Source of the DNA: Haliotis asinina
Lineage: Eukaryota; Mollusca; Gastropoda; Lepetellida; Haliotidae
Direction: 5' to 3'
Assembly (NCBI RefSeq): GCF_037392515.1
Contig: NC_090280.1
Location: forward strand, 60,525,504 to 60,589,503
Length of the DNA: 64,000 nucleotides
Within the stretch, counting starts at the first letter, position 1. Each line of letters starts with the position of its first letter. The translations under genes were made by a program, and so were the position numbers. Below, piece after piece: positions 1 through 12,513 of the stretch. The notes beneath the pieces are model-generated. The model did no database searches and was not told the origin of the DNA. It was given only the letters and a program-made list of their open reading frames with translations.

Positions 1-187
1 TTCAGAATTATGAGATACATTATTTGTTCAGTCCCCATCCAGGAAAATTCGCAGACCCAGAAACAAATGTGTACAAAAAACAAAAAACAATACAGAGAAG
101 TTTCAGACACGGCGACACGTAGGAACAAACCAACGTAGACACATTGAAAAGCTCAGAAAATATACATGGAAGTGCATGCAGAGGGAG

Positions 188-230
<43 letters not shown>

Positions 231-266
231 GAGAGACAGAGAGAGAGAGAGTGAGGGAGAGAGAGA

Positions 267-303
<37 letters not shown>
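188..303. repeat. GA-rich microsatellite
   Basis: Nearly pure GA dinucleotides with occasional GAC or GTG interruptions. It creates long spurious RE/SL-rich reading frames on both strands that are not genes. Confidence 0.97.
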
Positions 304-306
<3 letters not shown>

Positions 307-1754
307 GGGGCACACAGACACACGCAGAAACAGCAACATATGCTTGTACACATACAGACGCATACGTGGGCGTACAAAAGCACAGACTCACAGACACATA
401 CAGAGAAATATGCACTTACTCAGTGGTCACAGTCGGACAGACATACAGACAAACGACAAACAGACGACAGACTACGGTCGGGTGTATTGTACAGTGGATC
501 AACATCATGTCCTAAAATCGGCAGAAACTCTTTCATTCGTATAAACTTTAAACGTCCTTATATTGACGCACGACTGAATCGTCTTATCTCCATGTTCACA
601 GGTGTGGTTGCAGTTAAGGGAATGAAATTATGTCCCGTTGAATGCAATACAAAGACAACTACACTCCTTTCCGCGGTAAAGAGATGCAGCAATATATTAA
701 GAATCTAACATTATTATGTGCATGGGGTTTATGATACTTACAATGATTCTTGTTTCCACGACGATGTGAGGGTGTCACGTCAAAGAAAGCCTACGAGTTC
801 TGATACAGCGCAGCGGGCCAACAGGTAAAACCTTTAAGTTCCCAAACTCCCCAAGCAGGAAGTACATGTTGATGTAATACCACGATTAATGATGTGAAAA
901 GTACGAACAAATACACATGTTATTTTATCCTCAAACCATGAAGTTTAATATCCGGCTCTTAAAAAACAGTGAAAGAAAGGATCACAATTAGCGTAATGTA
1001 TGCGGAGTGTTAAATTTGATCTTGAACTATTGCTTGTGTCTGAGGTGTGCAAATGAAAGCCTATTGTATGTGGCTGGGTAGTAAGCTTTGGGTGGATCAG
1101 GTAGCTTAGAGGTAGATAAGGTTTGATTTGGAGATTGTGAGTTGCAACCAGTTGGAAAGTGCATGTGTGTCAGGTTGGCGGCTTTCTCCGTATATTCAGC
1201 TGGTGTGAGTTTTATGTCTTTATGTTATCTTTTAATGAGAATAAGTCTATGAATTGTTTGTATGTGTATTGTGATTTAGTATTCACCTTAAAATATGTAA
1301 CCTTAGCTTAGATGAAATATGTGTAATATTATTGTTGAAGTTAGGAATATGATAAGATTGTGATTAATTTTATAATGAAAGCATTTGAGAATTCCCTAAG
1401 CTAGTATACTGGGATGTTAATTGTATTCAGACAACATTCATGTGTACAGTATAGTGACAGTGTGGTGTATCTAGTAACTGTAAAACAGCAATGTAAACAC
1501 ATCTTGTGTGTGTGAAACCTATATATTGTATATGTGTAAAGACACCATGTACATGGGTTTTTGTATTCAGTGTCTGGAGTAGGTGTTACACCTCGTAAGG
1601 CAGTCCCGCTGATCGTGAGGGATCAACCCTGACATGCCTCTGTGTTTCTGGCTAGCGTGTCGTGCCCCGCCAGTAAGGCTGCACCAACTGATCCGGGTAT
1701 CATTCATCACGTGACTCAATGTGTGACTCTCATTTGTGATTGAGTGATTGAGTG
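304..1754. other. non-coding stretch, no gene recognised
   Basis: AT-rich DNA with only short unremarkable reading frames. No splice-flanked open exon, RNA gene or repeat family was recognised here. Confidence 0.5.
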
Positions 1755-1910
1755 ATACTTGTTTTACGCCGTGCCTAACGATGTTCCAGCAATATCACTG
1801 CGGGGGACACCAGAAATGGGTTTCACATATTGTATCTATGTTTGGAAACGAACCAAGGTCTTCAGCATGACCCGTGAACGCCTTAACCTCTGGTCCACAC
1901 GACGGCCCCG
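1755..1910 (-). mobile_element. tRNA-related SINE, family B
   Basis: Reading the minus strand gives a tRNA-like head, a body with the recurring phrase of 'cccatttctggtgtcccc' type and a tail with 'ggcgtaaaac'. The same arrangement recurs at 8190, 8520 and 18005. Boundaries are approximate and no target duplication was seen. Confidence 0.7.
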
Positions 1911-2210
1911 ACGCCATCTGTGGTATTGATTAAAATTTGTTAGAAGCAGTATACAGCAATACTCACTCACTCATTTCAAAGGGAATTAACGAAAATTGTT
2001 GGTTACAGCTGACGAATTATTTTACATCCATTATTTGACATCATTGTAGTGATCGATGTTTACATGCCCATCTACCGGTTTACCTAGATTCGGCCATTAA
2101 TGACCTTCGAGAAAAAGCATCAATGCTGCCAACTCCGACGCGGAACATCATCGACGAACCCTCGGTCATCTTACACGATAGGATAAGTGTCATTTTTACA
2201 TCTCAAAGAC

Positions 2211-2473
2211 CCGTGAAGGTTCCGGGGTAGAATAGGCCTTCAGCAACCCATGCTTGCCATAAAAGGCGACTATGCTTGTCGTAAGAGGCGACTAATGGGA
2301 TCGGGTGGTCAGACTCGCTGACTTGGCTGACACATGTCATCGGTTCCCAATTGCGCAGATCGATGCTCATGTTGTTGATCACTGGATTGTCTGGTCCAGA
2401 CTCGATTATTTACAGACCGTCGCCATATAGCTGGAATATTGTTAAGTGCGACGTAAAACTAAACTCACTCACT
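2211..2473 (+). mobile_element. SINE, family A, full-length with target duplication
   Basis: The copy begins 'ccgtgaaggttccggggta' and ends in a 'cgtaaaactaaactcactc' tail. It is flanked by a perfect 13-bp duplication, 'acatctcaaagac', at 2198-2210 and 2474-2486, which fixes both ends. Related copies lie at 30676 and 51204 on the plus strand and 54440 on the minus strand, with fragments at 16560, 23281, 48495 and 63040. Confidence 0.9.
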
Positions 2474-2486
2474 ACATCTCAAAGAC

Positions 2487-4480
2487 AATCAATTTCTTCA
2501 AAGTTGCGTCCCTTAGTCTTAACAGCATCCTATGACTGTGTAGTGTTATGCATAATTCGCTATGATGATCTCGGTTTGTTTCCAAGGAATCTTACTGTAG
2601 AGGGTTCTAAACGTGGTTCGAATACCATTTCCTCTAGCTAGTCGGTATCAAATATGCAAGTAAGCTTTTACGTTTTTTCTAAGATATTACACCTACTTTT
2701 TAAATTTTATCTTTTTAACTTTTTTATGTGATCAATGCATATTTATGAGGAACACTCTCAAATGAATAAAACATGATTAACAAGTACTCCCAGAATATAC
2801 GCTAGGTATGATAATTTAGTGAAACCGTTGAATATTCTGCAAGCATATTTCCGTCAAAACTATAATTATATACTCAGGAATAAATAAGGGATCACACGAA
2901 AGGAACACTTTTTCTTTCTTGTGATCCCATATTTTTTCCCTCAATGTATCCAAGGAAGCCCATTAGGATCATTGTTCTTTTCTTTTTTGAAACTTCAAAA
3001 TTCCAGAAGTAAACTTCGATGATTTAACTGGGATTTCAGCTGGGCGTTTCCAATTATGTACATACATGTATGAATAGGGGTGTGAACATAAATCAAGAAA
3101 TTTCTTGAGTGAATCAAAATTTGGCCCAAATGGACATCCGTAGCATTCTTGATGTGTCGTTCTAAAGAACGAGACTTTTCTGTGTCACAGATACTGCCTG
3201 AACTCATTCTGCACTACTTGTTATGTTACTTACTGTGTTACTTGTTAGTTAAATTGAGTTTGCAATGGACTAAATGTCGACGGAAGATATATATCTTTAT
3301 TCTACGAGTGAATCCTAGTGTGCACATACGTAAATATATGCGTGTTCTTTGTCATGAGGGACAATACTTTATATTTCATGCAGATGGCATAGTAACGTAC
3401 ATATATTCGACTCTTCGAAAAGGAACGGTAGGTAAGTACAATGCATGAAGACTGTTTCTGCTATTCCCAACTGCGGATAAAACGACTTCTGCTCTGTCAC
3501 TTGTCTACTAAAACCTCGAACACCATGGAAGACACATACAAATATGAAACGTTTTACCACCTGTTGTGAGAAATGTTTCTTGTGCTTCTTTATGGTCTAT
3601 AATATTTGGTCTATAAAGGCTCATCGTGATACAAATCATCAGGCGAAGAGTTCTGATTAGTGTGTGTTCTGTGTTGAGATCCTTGAGAAAATGCAGAGAA
3701 GCTTGAAGTCAATATGAGATACATCATGAAGCCAGTGTATGGATTTGAGAAGGAGTCACATTCACGTTTTGAGACTTGTCTTTCAAAGAAACATCTGTGT
3801 TGTGAACATTTTGCAATTTGTAAGGTTGAGCTTTGTACAGACCTACAAACAGTCCATTAAGTAATCTTATCGAGATGAGACATCAGACCTGATCTGACAA
3901 GGACCTTACCTTGCAAGGACCTAACCTGACAAGAACCTGACCTGACCGATTTGTTTGTAGTGATGTACTTTCGAATTCCTCATACGCAGATGTAACCTGT
4001 GAAATACATGAGTTTGTCCAGTTGAGCTCCTGTGGCGAGACCTGAATAAATCTAGACCTCTAGAGCTTTCACGTGTGTAGAAAACGTATCTTGGGAAGAA
4101 CCAATATTAACTTGACGGTATCAAACGTTTTACCGACTGTAATTACAAAACTTCCTTTATGGAGTACTTGCTCTCGAAAGACACATCTCGATGCATATAT
4201 TAGGGGAGACCGGGGAAAATTGTAAAAAGGGCAACTGTAACAATTACTCTAAAAATATTCGCTCAAGCATAGTGTAGTTGAGTAGGTTTATTTCCCGTTT
4301 GATTTCCTGTGGAACAGGTCCAAGCGTTTTCCAGCTGTTCGGTCATGCCGAGACATTGTTGACGAAAAATCGTTTTTCACATAAACATTGTTGCTATTGA
4401 CACCGCTCTCACCTACAGAACATCATCATGGTATCCATATACAGACTGCATCTGTATTCAGCATCACATATTTTTGTCAA
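2487..4480. other. 3' flank of the Toll-like receptor gene; otherwise non-coding
   Basis: No coding exon was recognised. A minus-strand AATAAA (TTTATT on the plus strand) at about 4288-4293 lies roughly 190 bases beyond the receptor stop codon and is a plausible polyadenylation signal for it. Confidence 0.5.
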
Positions 4481-6640
4481 CTAAACTGATAGCCGTCTGT
4501 TCCCTGCATCTCTGGTTGGACTGCGAAGCAACATCCTCAGTCTGTTGAAGAAGGCTTTTCTAGCATAATCTTCCTCTCCCCACATCAGGTAGGTTGTCGT
4601 CTGCAACATGGCTCTCATAGCTTTGGTCACGTGACGTGTGTCTATCTCCTCCAGCATGACCACTAGCAGGAGGCGCTGTCCATTCTCCAGCACGTGACGC
4701 TGGATGAGATTGAGCTCAAACTGGCACCAGTCACTTTCGGCAAAACTGTTAGAGAGGACGATGACGATTTTCCGGCTTGCTTCTATTGCATCCACAATAT
4801 TATCAACGATTAATTTACCAACTTCAAAGTCCCTGTCATGGACGCAGAGTTTCAGGTTTTCACTGCCTTCCAGAACCGGCAACATGTTACGAATGACCCA
4901 ATGACGATCTCCCGCACAGTAGGCCACAAATACATCATATTCGTATTCACCGGTGTCCACCTCCTGACGTTGACTGTATCTGACCATGTAGATGAAGTAT
5001 CGGATGTGCCATCGGTAACGATACATCCACGTTCCTGTCACCAGGAACACTATCAGTAAAATACTAAAGGTAAGAGTTACAATTTTCACATCATGACCCA
5101 TCAGACAACTTGTCTTTGACATTTTCAAATCAAGCAAGTGAACCCCTTTTAGGTTCATGGGACTGGAACAGTTATACCAAAATTGATATTTACCTGTTTT
5201 CGAAATACCAAATGTTTTGGGTTCTTTATGCATCCAGTCTACAAGCCACACCATGGCACATGTACAGGAAAATGGGTTCCCATATATCTCAAGCTTTTTT
5301 AGACTTTTTGGGAGGGATTGTTCATTAATCGTTGAGATTTCATTATTTCCCAAGAATAATTTGTTCAAACTTGTCATATTTTCAAACGTGTTTGGCTTTA
5401 GGTCCGAAATGGAGTTCCGATACAGAGCAAGACTCGTGATTTTTGTTAATTTTGACGTTATTACGTGTGGTATAAAACGCATGCCATTACCACCCATAAC
5501 CAAAGTCTTCAGGGTGGTGAGGTCTCCAAACAAAGTAGTATATTCCGATTCTGTGGTTACATGGAAAACATTATCATTGAGATCCAAAAGTTCCAAAGAA
5601 GAACATCCTTCAAAAATCTGCATATTTACCTCAGCTTCTCTGAACCAAATACGATTCTTACGAAAAAATATTTGTTTTAGTGCCGAATTATTGAACACGG
5701 CTCTCTCCACAGTGTGCATTGCACACGCAACATAAGACAAGGTAATTTTGAATATGTTTGGCAACATCGAAAATTGATTTGACTTTAGTTCGGGAAAAAG
5801 ATTACCATTTAAGTGAAAGTTAGTGAGGTTCTTTAAACAGCTATAATAGTTTCTGTCTAAATATCTCATACCATTCCATTGAACAGACAGGTGTTTAAGA
5901 TTGGAGAACGTATTACTGCTACAAAAATTAGGAAACTCATAGAAGCGATTGTTATCAAAATCAAGACTTTGAAGATGTGTAAAGCTGGCATTTCTCAAAT
6001 CTATGCGTTTTAAACGATTTCCACCAAAGTCAAGACTGGTCATTTGCCTTATTGCCTGAAGAGCATTCAGTGGGAACTCGTTGGTGTTGTTTCGAAAAAT
6101 AAGTCGAAAGTTTGGAACATTTTGTAGATGTCGAAAGAAATCATCTGAAACATTCGTAAGATTCATAGAACTAATATTCAGTTCTTTTATGGGCGTCTTG
6201 GCCATTCCGTAAAACGATTTCTTCAGATCATCTTCGGCAATGAAGTTCTCTGACAGGTCAAGCGTTTGCAAATGCATCAAACTGCTGAAGGCATTCTTGT
6301 CTGTGTGTACAATTGTGTTATTTTTCAGACTGAGATAGACAATCTGATACCGAGAGTACACCAGTAGGGTGTTGTTCGAGAGTTCTGGAATGGTTCCGTT
6401 CTCTAGATAAATGCTTGTATTCAAACTGGTGGACCGTAGTGGGGGCGTTGGCAGTGGTTTCCTTGTTAAGTTTAATCCATTGCAAAGCATGTCAATCTCT
6501 ACGTACTTAAACTGGCTGCAGTTACATCCCTTATAACAGTCCAGGATCTTCTGCAACGGTGGAATTGTACTGGAAGCCAACGCAAAAGTCAAAATTGCAG
6601 TAATGACCACCAAACTCTGAGGGTGCTGGAGTGTTTTCAT
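4481..6640 (-). CDS. Toll-like receptor (LRR - transmembrane - TIR)
   Basis: This encodes a single-pass pattern-recognition receptor of about 719 residues in one open exon. I chose the ATG giving MKTLQ at 6640 because a hydrophobic signal peptide follows directly; a splice acceptor (ttttcag) at about 6671 suggests a 5'UTR intron. Residues 25-455 hold leucine-rich repeats with many N-glycosylation sequons. An LRR C-cap with a CTCAMVWL segment (about 455-505) and a membrane helix (about 516-540) follow. The cytoplasmic TIR domain starts near residue 567 with box 1 YDVFVAYC, box 2 HDRDFEVGK and box 3 FFNRLR. Known TLRs of this type signal through TIR adaptors such as MyD88. Box 2 carries Val (about residue 607) where many TLRs have the BB-loop proline. 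No ligand can be inferred. The ectodomain is shorter than vertebrate TLRs but usual for molluscan single-cysteine-cluster TLRs. Confidence 0.93.
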   Translation of the reverse strand: MKTLQHPQSLVVITAILTFALASSTIPPLQKILDCYKGCNCSQFKYVEIDMLCNGLNLTRKPLPTPPLRSTSLNTSIYLENGTIPELSNNTLLVYSRYQIVYLSLKNNTIVHTDKNAFSSLMHLQTLDLSENFIAEDDLKKSFYGMAKTPIKELNISSMNLTNVSDDFFRHLQNVPNFRLIFRNNTNEFPLNALQAIRQMTSLDFGGNRLKRIDLRNASFTHLQSLDFDNNRFYEFPNFCSSNTFSNLKHLSVQWNGMRYLDRNYYSCLKNLTNFHLNGNLFPELKSNQFSMLPNIFKITLSYVACAMHTVERAVFNNSALKQIFFRKNRIWFREAEVNMQIFEGCSSLELLDLNDNVFHVTTESEYTTLFGDLTTLKTLVMGGNGMRFIPHVITSKLTKITSLALYRNSISDLKPNTFENMTSLNKLFLGNNEISTINEQSLPKSLKKLEIYGNPFSCTCAMVWLVDWMHKEPKTFGISKTGKYQFWYNCSSPMNLKGVHLLDLKMSKTSCLMGHDVKIVTLTFSILLIVFLVTGTWMYRYRWHIRYFIYMVRYSQRQEVDTGEYEYDVFVAYCAGDRHWVIRNMLPVLEGSENLKLCVHDRDFEVGKLIVDNIVDAIEASRKIVIVLSNSFAESDWCQFELNLIQRHVLENGQRLLLVVMLEEIDTRHVTKAMRAMLQTTTYLMWGEEDYARKAFFNRLRMLLRSPTRDAGNRRLSV

Positions 6641-8189
6641 CTTGCCCTTTTCGCCTGACAAACGTTTTGTCTGAAAATTATAAATCGAAAAGTGAGTGAG
6701 TTGATATTCTATATGAGATTCAAGAATCTGTTTATTCCATGTGCTCTGAGTAGTTTGGTTTGAAAAAAAATATTTTATTCACGAAATATATAGAAATGTA
6801 TTGGGTATAAAAAGTGAATCTCAGGCATATGACCCTTGCGGATTACTACAATACTTCAAAGAGACAGAAAACAAGGGAAAGGGAAGCATAGTGAGTGAAA
6901 ATCGACGATTGTAAATAGTGACAAAAAGTTGACACTGTTTGATAAGTAAATAATTTACAGCTTACGAGTATAAATTTGTAAATGTTTTTCTTTATTTCAT
7001 AATGCAATAAATTTGTGTTTGTACAACACGACATATTTTTACTGGCATTTCAGCAGCAATACATTGATAGTACATTTATTGTTGTTATGTATGAATCATA
7101 ATCTGATCGGCTCGGCACAATGTTTTCGGTTTCGTTGAAAAGCTTGGGCTGTATAAGTGTGAAGATCCTTGTGAAACTCTTTGTGAAGACTGTGTGTTAA
7201 GTGGTGGAAAGATGATTCTGTTAGAATTGATCATGAATATCAATAAATTCAGAAATTCGGTTATCAGACTTTCTACTTCATCAGCAGCTGATTCGTCCAA
7301 TATGATGGGTGCATTGTGGCACATATTCGTTTAGCATGTGGGTGTTGCTGTCAACTATGTAGTCAACAACATTCGTGGTATATCCTTCAAACATTTTAAC
7401 CAGACAAACCAGTGACTAATAAGAATCTGTTTAAACATTGTGTGCTTAATTATTATACTGTTGAAAATTACAAGCAGAAATGCTTTAATGTCATACGTGC
7501 CACTATGTAGATGCCAATATTTAGAATTTAGATGACACTATATATCATTTAGATTACAATATTAACAATTAAGATTTTACCCTAGAGATGCCTGTATTTA
7601 GAGGGCACTATTTAGAATTTAGATGCCAATATTCAGAATTTATATCTACCATTTAGATGCCACTGTTTGGTTGCCGCTCTTTAGAATTTAGATGTACTAC
7701 TAAGAATTTATATGTCGGTATGTAGAATGTATATTCTACTACTTAGATGCCACTGTTGAGATGCCACTATGCAGAATTTAGATGTTTCTTGTCAACTTTT
7801 TAAATAGAAGACATGAACAAGACACTTGCTTTTATTTCATTTGTTCCTTTGCTGTTCAGTACATGATCGAGACAGATACGCTTTCATACCGAAAACTAAA
7901 ATGAACCTTGCTAAATATTGGTATAAATGACACGGGGGAATTGTGAAATGCGCTGATATGTCCATTTCCTTTATTTATTTCCTGAAACAAATGATTTACC
8001 ATGTAGGCTTTATTTGTTAAACAAATAATACTTCCCGTGGTTATGTGTGATACTGTTTTTGAGTTGACTAAGGTCTGTATGCATCACGGTTTTGTTTCAC
8101 GATTCCATGACCTCTCCCTGTCTTGTAACTATACAGTCACAAAGAGTGTGTTGATTAGGATTTGACTATATTTTCAAAAATGTGTCCAG
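6641..8189. other. upstream region of the TLR gene, non-coding
   Basis: It contains the probable acceptor of a 5'UTR intron near 6671 and AT-rich DNA with no supported exon, and it ends in short tandem-like repeats. No promoter could be recognised. Confidence 0.5.
7505..7790. repeat. degenerate tandem repeat around 'agaatttagatgccact'
   Basis: Words such as 'tagaatttagatg' and 'agatgccact' recur about every 17-25 bases, with many substitutions. This reads as an old, decayed minisatellite. Confidence 0.75.
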
Positions 8190-8450
8190 TGGGGTAGCCT
8201 ATGGATAAAGCGTCAGCTCGTCATGCGAAAGACTTGGGCCTGATTCCTGCATGGGTACCACGAGGGAAGCAGATTTCTTGCCTCCCTGCTGTGATTTTGC
8301 CGGAATATTGCTATAACAGGCGTGAAGGCTTACTGACTCACTTAGACATGTCCACCGGTTCCAAAGTTCCGAGACTTGCAAAATTCCGTGTTTTCCTCCG
8401 AATTAAACTCACACGGGCTAATCTGAGTAGAATACTGCTCAGGGCGGCCT
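8190..8450 (+). mobile_element. tRNA-related SINE, family B (divergent)
   Basis: The tRNA-like head has a box-A-like 'gtagcctatggataaagcg' and a box-B-like 'gcctgattcctgc'. It is followed by 'tgattttgccggaatattgc', the family-B body. The 3' part looks composite. Boundaries are approximate. Confidence 0.65.
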
Positions 8451-8519
8451 TAAACAAGACTCATTCTTTTAACTCTTTATATCGATTGTTCACAAGATGC
8501 TGATATTTCATCGTTTGTA

Positions 8520-8685
8520 GAGGCGGTTGGGAGATAGTTAAAGCGTTTACTAGCTAATCATGCTGAAGCCCCGTGTTCGATTCCCCACATGGGTACATTG
8601 TGTGAAGCCCACATCTGGTGTCCACTGCCCTGATATTGCTGGAATTGCAAAAAACGGCGTAAAGCTAGACTCTCTCACCCATCAT
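8520..8685 (+). mobile_element. tRNA-related SINE, family B
   Basis: The head 'agttaaagcgtttactagc' is followed by a clear pol III box B ('gtgttcgattcccc'), then 'acatctggtgtccactgccc', 'gatattgctgga' and the tail 'cggcgtaaagctaga'. The order matches the minus-strand copies at 1755 and 18005. Confidence 0.8.
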
Positions 8686-10514
8686 TTGTCACGATTATTT
8701 CTGTCACGCCTTTGTCGAGATTCTCAGTACATGGTAACCTCGATATACCGCAAAACAAAATAATGAAATCTTATGAAATCTTAAGGGTAAGTAGACATGT
8801 CCAGACAGTGTGTACAAATCGGTAAGTTTTATCCATAGGAACCATTGTAAGTACCCACATTTCTAAATATGTTTGGCAAAAGAGGTCTTGAATTACTGGT
8901 AAATGAATACAAAGTTGTTAGGCCAGTTGAAGAATTTATCTAAAGGTCATTTAACCCATTTTTTTTAACTAACTGAATATATTTGCTACTTTGAATGCAC
9001 GAATGCACAACGATGATTGGGGAATGTCAGTAGGAAGTATTTCCTTAACCTGTCCCCATAAATGAGTATTTTATACAGAAACGTATATATGTATCTGTCG
9101 ACTCAGACAACAAGCCGAATGATAACCAAAACAATGATGTTAAAACAACGAGAAAAACACAACAAATCAAAGAGAGAAATGAACCATTTTAGCATCGGCG
9201 TAACACGTCTTATCATGTAATCTTAAAATGTTAACACATTAGCTCAGTCATGAAATGTCAAAACTTAAACGTATAAGTATCGAATTAGGACCTGGGTGTC
9301 CAAATAGTTTGAATAAAATTGATAAATCAACTGTACTTACAAGTATTCCACGATCCCACGTTCAAGTGGTATGGACTTTCGCTACCAACAGCTCACACTA
9401 TCCAACATGGAAAGTGAAACCACGTCATGTGTGTGTTACTTTTACCGGGTAGGTGAGTTTGTTCGCTATCTATGATCTGTTATTGTTAATCATAAATCAC
9501 CCTTTATCTCCCTTGAGCCAGAATCCAGTATGTACACAATCCAGTTTGGGTCCGAATCCCAGTCTTGTGTTAGAAAGATACATGGTTGTTACTAACTTAG
9601 CATTACATTCCCCACGTTGGTCTTATGTATCATCTTCATCGTCTTCTCATTGTTACACGGGTACATTAGTGTTTGGTGTGAAGCACAGTTAACAAACCAC
9701 CACGATAATACTCACGTACAAACTCATTCTATATTCGCTCAACAACCTACGAAATACTCGCACAAAAACCCACATGCTCACCCGCTCACCCATGTTACCA
9801 CTCACATATCGAATTCTCAACCACCGACCCACTCATGTAACAACTAACATATAGAATTATCCCCCCCACACCCCACACCCCGCCCCATGTAACCACTCAC
9901 AGATCTAATACCACATCGATCATCCACCGACCCATCCATGTAACAACTAACATTTTGAATAATCACCCATGGCCTCAACTCCTCACCCACTATTTTAGCC
10001 ACTCTCCAACACAACCAGTGCTTACAAATTTAGCCACACATTAAACCATCACCAACCCATCCATTACTCACCCATCCGCCCACCCAAATAAAATACTCAC
10101 CCCACCCATACAATATTCACTCACCCACCCATCCAATACTCACCAACAAATCCGCCCCCTCAATTACTCACCCACCCACCCAAGTAATCAATAATCAATA
10201 TTTAAATTATGCGTTTTACTCAGTGACATGCTACATTCATCTATTATGGTAAGTAAACAGTGAAAGGAAAACGTTTTGCAAATAAACTATCAATACCAGA
10301 TAATTCATGGAGCGAACCGAAGCAGGTTTCACTTCCTTATGCAGTAAATCAGACACTATCACGAATAACAGTAGACTTGCACAAGTCTCTAATTTAGTTA
10401 TTAATAGTTACATAATAATTTCCTAAAATAAAAAAAAATATACCTTCATTTAGACTTTCCTCTTTAAAGGATATAATTATTATACATTCACTGGCTTAGC
10501 ATTCAACATTCATG
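8686..10514. other. non-coding stretch with C-rich low-complexity DNA
   Basis: Nothing gene-like was recognised. The part from about 9700 to 10190 is a degenerate array of 'cccacccatccaatactcac' words. Confidence 0.5.
9700..10190. repeat. degenerate C/A-rich minisatellite
   Basis: It is made of repeated 'ctcacccacccatcc'-type words with poor phase and strong C/G strand asymmetry. No coding potential is seen. Confidence 0.7.
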
Positions 10515-10657
10515 GTGTGCTGTTGTGCGTGGAGTAGTGTTGTGTGATGTGCTGTTGTGCGTGGAGTAGTGTTGTGTGATGTGCTGTTGTGTGTGGAGTA
10601 GTGTTAACGTTGTGTGATGTGTTGTTGTGTGTGGAGTAGTGTTGTGTGATGTGCTGT
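10515..10657. repeat. 30-bp minisatellite, left block
   Basis: About five copies of a roughly 30-bp unit containing 'gtgtggagtagtgttg' and 'tgatgtgctgtt'. The same unit in the same orientation resumes at 15886, on the far side of a 5.2-kb segment. Confidence 0.9.
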
Positions 10658-11389
10658 TGTCACTACAAAAATGACTTGGTTTCCAGGTTTCTGGAAACCA
10701 TCCGTAATGTGGGTAATTGCGGAATCCAGTTGGTTTCCATTCCCTGAAACTCACTAACTGAGTTTCCAACTAGATTCCATTTTGGAAATGTGATTTTGGT
10801 ATTTCTGTAAATGGAAACCAAAATGAAACTAAGTTCGGGGGTTTCTTGTTGGTTTCCATACCTGGAATTTGCAACTCTCAGATCTCACTAAATGGAAACC
10901 AACATAAAAGTAGAAAATGTAGTTTCATGTTGGTTTCCATTGCGCTGTTTTGAACTAAGTAACATAAAATGTGTAATTGTTTACCATCCTGACATCCAGT
11001 TGGTATCCATTCAGTAAAACTGGCTGACCTAGTTTCCAAATAGAATCCATAATGGATACTCTAAGCTCCGGTGATGGAAACTGACACGAAGCAATGTTCA
11101 TGTGTTGGTTTCCATTCCTGACTGAAACTTAGCTTTCACGAGGTGTTATAATTCAATCTGAATGTGCCTGGGGAAGGAATAGTAGATTCGTATCATTGCT
11201 TAGATGAACAAGACAACAAAAGTAAATTGTTGACGCATCATTCTGTGGATATCACAATATTAAATGTGGCTTCAAACTGATGATACAAGAACAAACTATA
11301 CACTTTTTTCCTTCACATTCTTGTTTATTCGTAATGTAATGAAGCATCATATTCCAACTACCATGCACACAAACTTCACAATAACCGTA

Positions 11390-12212
11390 TTAAACATGCA
11401 AATGGTGAAAGGACGAATGGCTATAAATGGCCTTTGCCCAGCTATGTGCGCGAGGCACACTTAGTTCCGTTTCTCTAGATTGGGATGAATGGGGCAAGCC
11501 CAGGTTTCGGTTGTCTACTATGTCAAATTGAGGATCAGACGCTTTCTTTATCTGAAAAGAAATAATAAAACAGTGATATCTATATACAAGAATAAAAGGT
11601 GAGTTGACTCTGCATAGAAACATTGCTCAAACTTTTATTATATATTAATTATAACTTATTGGATCATTGAGTTGTGTACGGACTTGTATTCCTTTCAGTA
11701 AATATATTGCATAAAAATGAATAAAATTAAAGCCACTTTAGCAATAGCAATAGTTCAGATATATATCAATAATTAAAAGGTAAATGATGCAATATATATA
11801 AAAAAACAGGCTATATACTGCCAACTCCTGGGAATGTGAAAGAGTATAAGCATTTAGGAAGATTAGTATAAGTCATTAAAAAATTGTCAGTTCGGTAGTT
11901 ACATGATGATATTTATGCAGAATATACGTGAATTATACAATAAACTGAGGCAGTGCGTAAAGTTTAGCGTTAAAAGCATTTATAGTTGGCATACTTTGAC
12001 ACTGAGTTCAAATACTTGACAAGTAATCAGTGTCAGGTCATTAGTGTGTCGGGGTTCGGGTGTCGGCTTCATTGGGACAGTCCTCACTTAACAGGCTCCT
12101 ATTATCAAAATTAGCTAGCTGTAAAAACAATAGAACTTACCTGAGTCAGGTGTTGACAGACAAAACCGGAAGTAATGAACCGGTAATCCATGGGCACGCG
12201 AACACGTGACAT
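11390..12212 (-). CDS. small two-exon gene, unknown product (about 77 aa)
   Basis: The proposed exons are 12212-12141 and 11551-11390, minus strand. Exon 1 begins with ATG (MSRVRVPMDY) and ends in Gln at a consensus donor (cag|gtaagt). Exon 2 follows a pyrimidine-rich acceptor (tcttttcag) and is open in the same phase for 53 codons to TAA. The product has no signal peptide or membrane segment and I do not recognise it. The start lies about 300 bp from the opposing gene at 12514, in a head-to-head arrangement that suggests a shared promoter. Exact phase matching and good splice sites are the main support; the small size leaves chance as an alternative. Confidence 0.4.
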
Positions 12213-12513
12213 TTTCTAAAGCAACAGTTTTATATACTGAAGTGGTCGTTTTCAGTCTTTGTCTTAAAATCACATCCTAATTGGGTCAGAGAAGGATTTC
12301 GTGCCTGCCAATCGAAAAAGGATCAGGTATTTCTTATTACCCACAATGCCCCTACGCACAGTTGCCGCCATTTTGTCACTTGATCCCAAGTTGTTTTGAG
12401 ACGACTATTTTGAAAGCAGTTCTCACCCGGTATGTCCAGTAACGACGTCAAGGAAGTCAACACAGTGCAGTATTCCTACGTTTGCCCGTGTTATCTGATT
12501 CAAGAGACTGGCA
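12213..12513. promoter_or_regulatory. candidate bidirectional promoter with YY1-type site
   Basis: This interval separates two divergent candidate first exons. It holds 'gccgccattttg' at about 12364-12375, the YY1 consensus, next to 'acccacaatgcccc', and has no TATA box. Such motifs are known in TATA-less housekeeping promoters in animals. Activity here is inferred. Confidence 0.4.

Noticed and set aside
166-708. Long RE-rich open frames over the GA tract
   Set aside because: They are products of the GA microsatellite, with no splice or start context and no non-repetitive domain.
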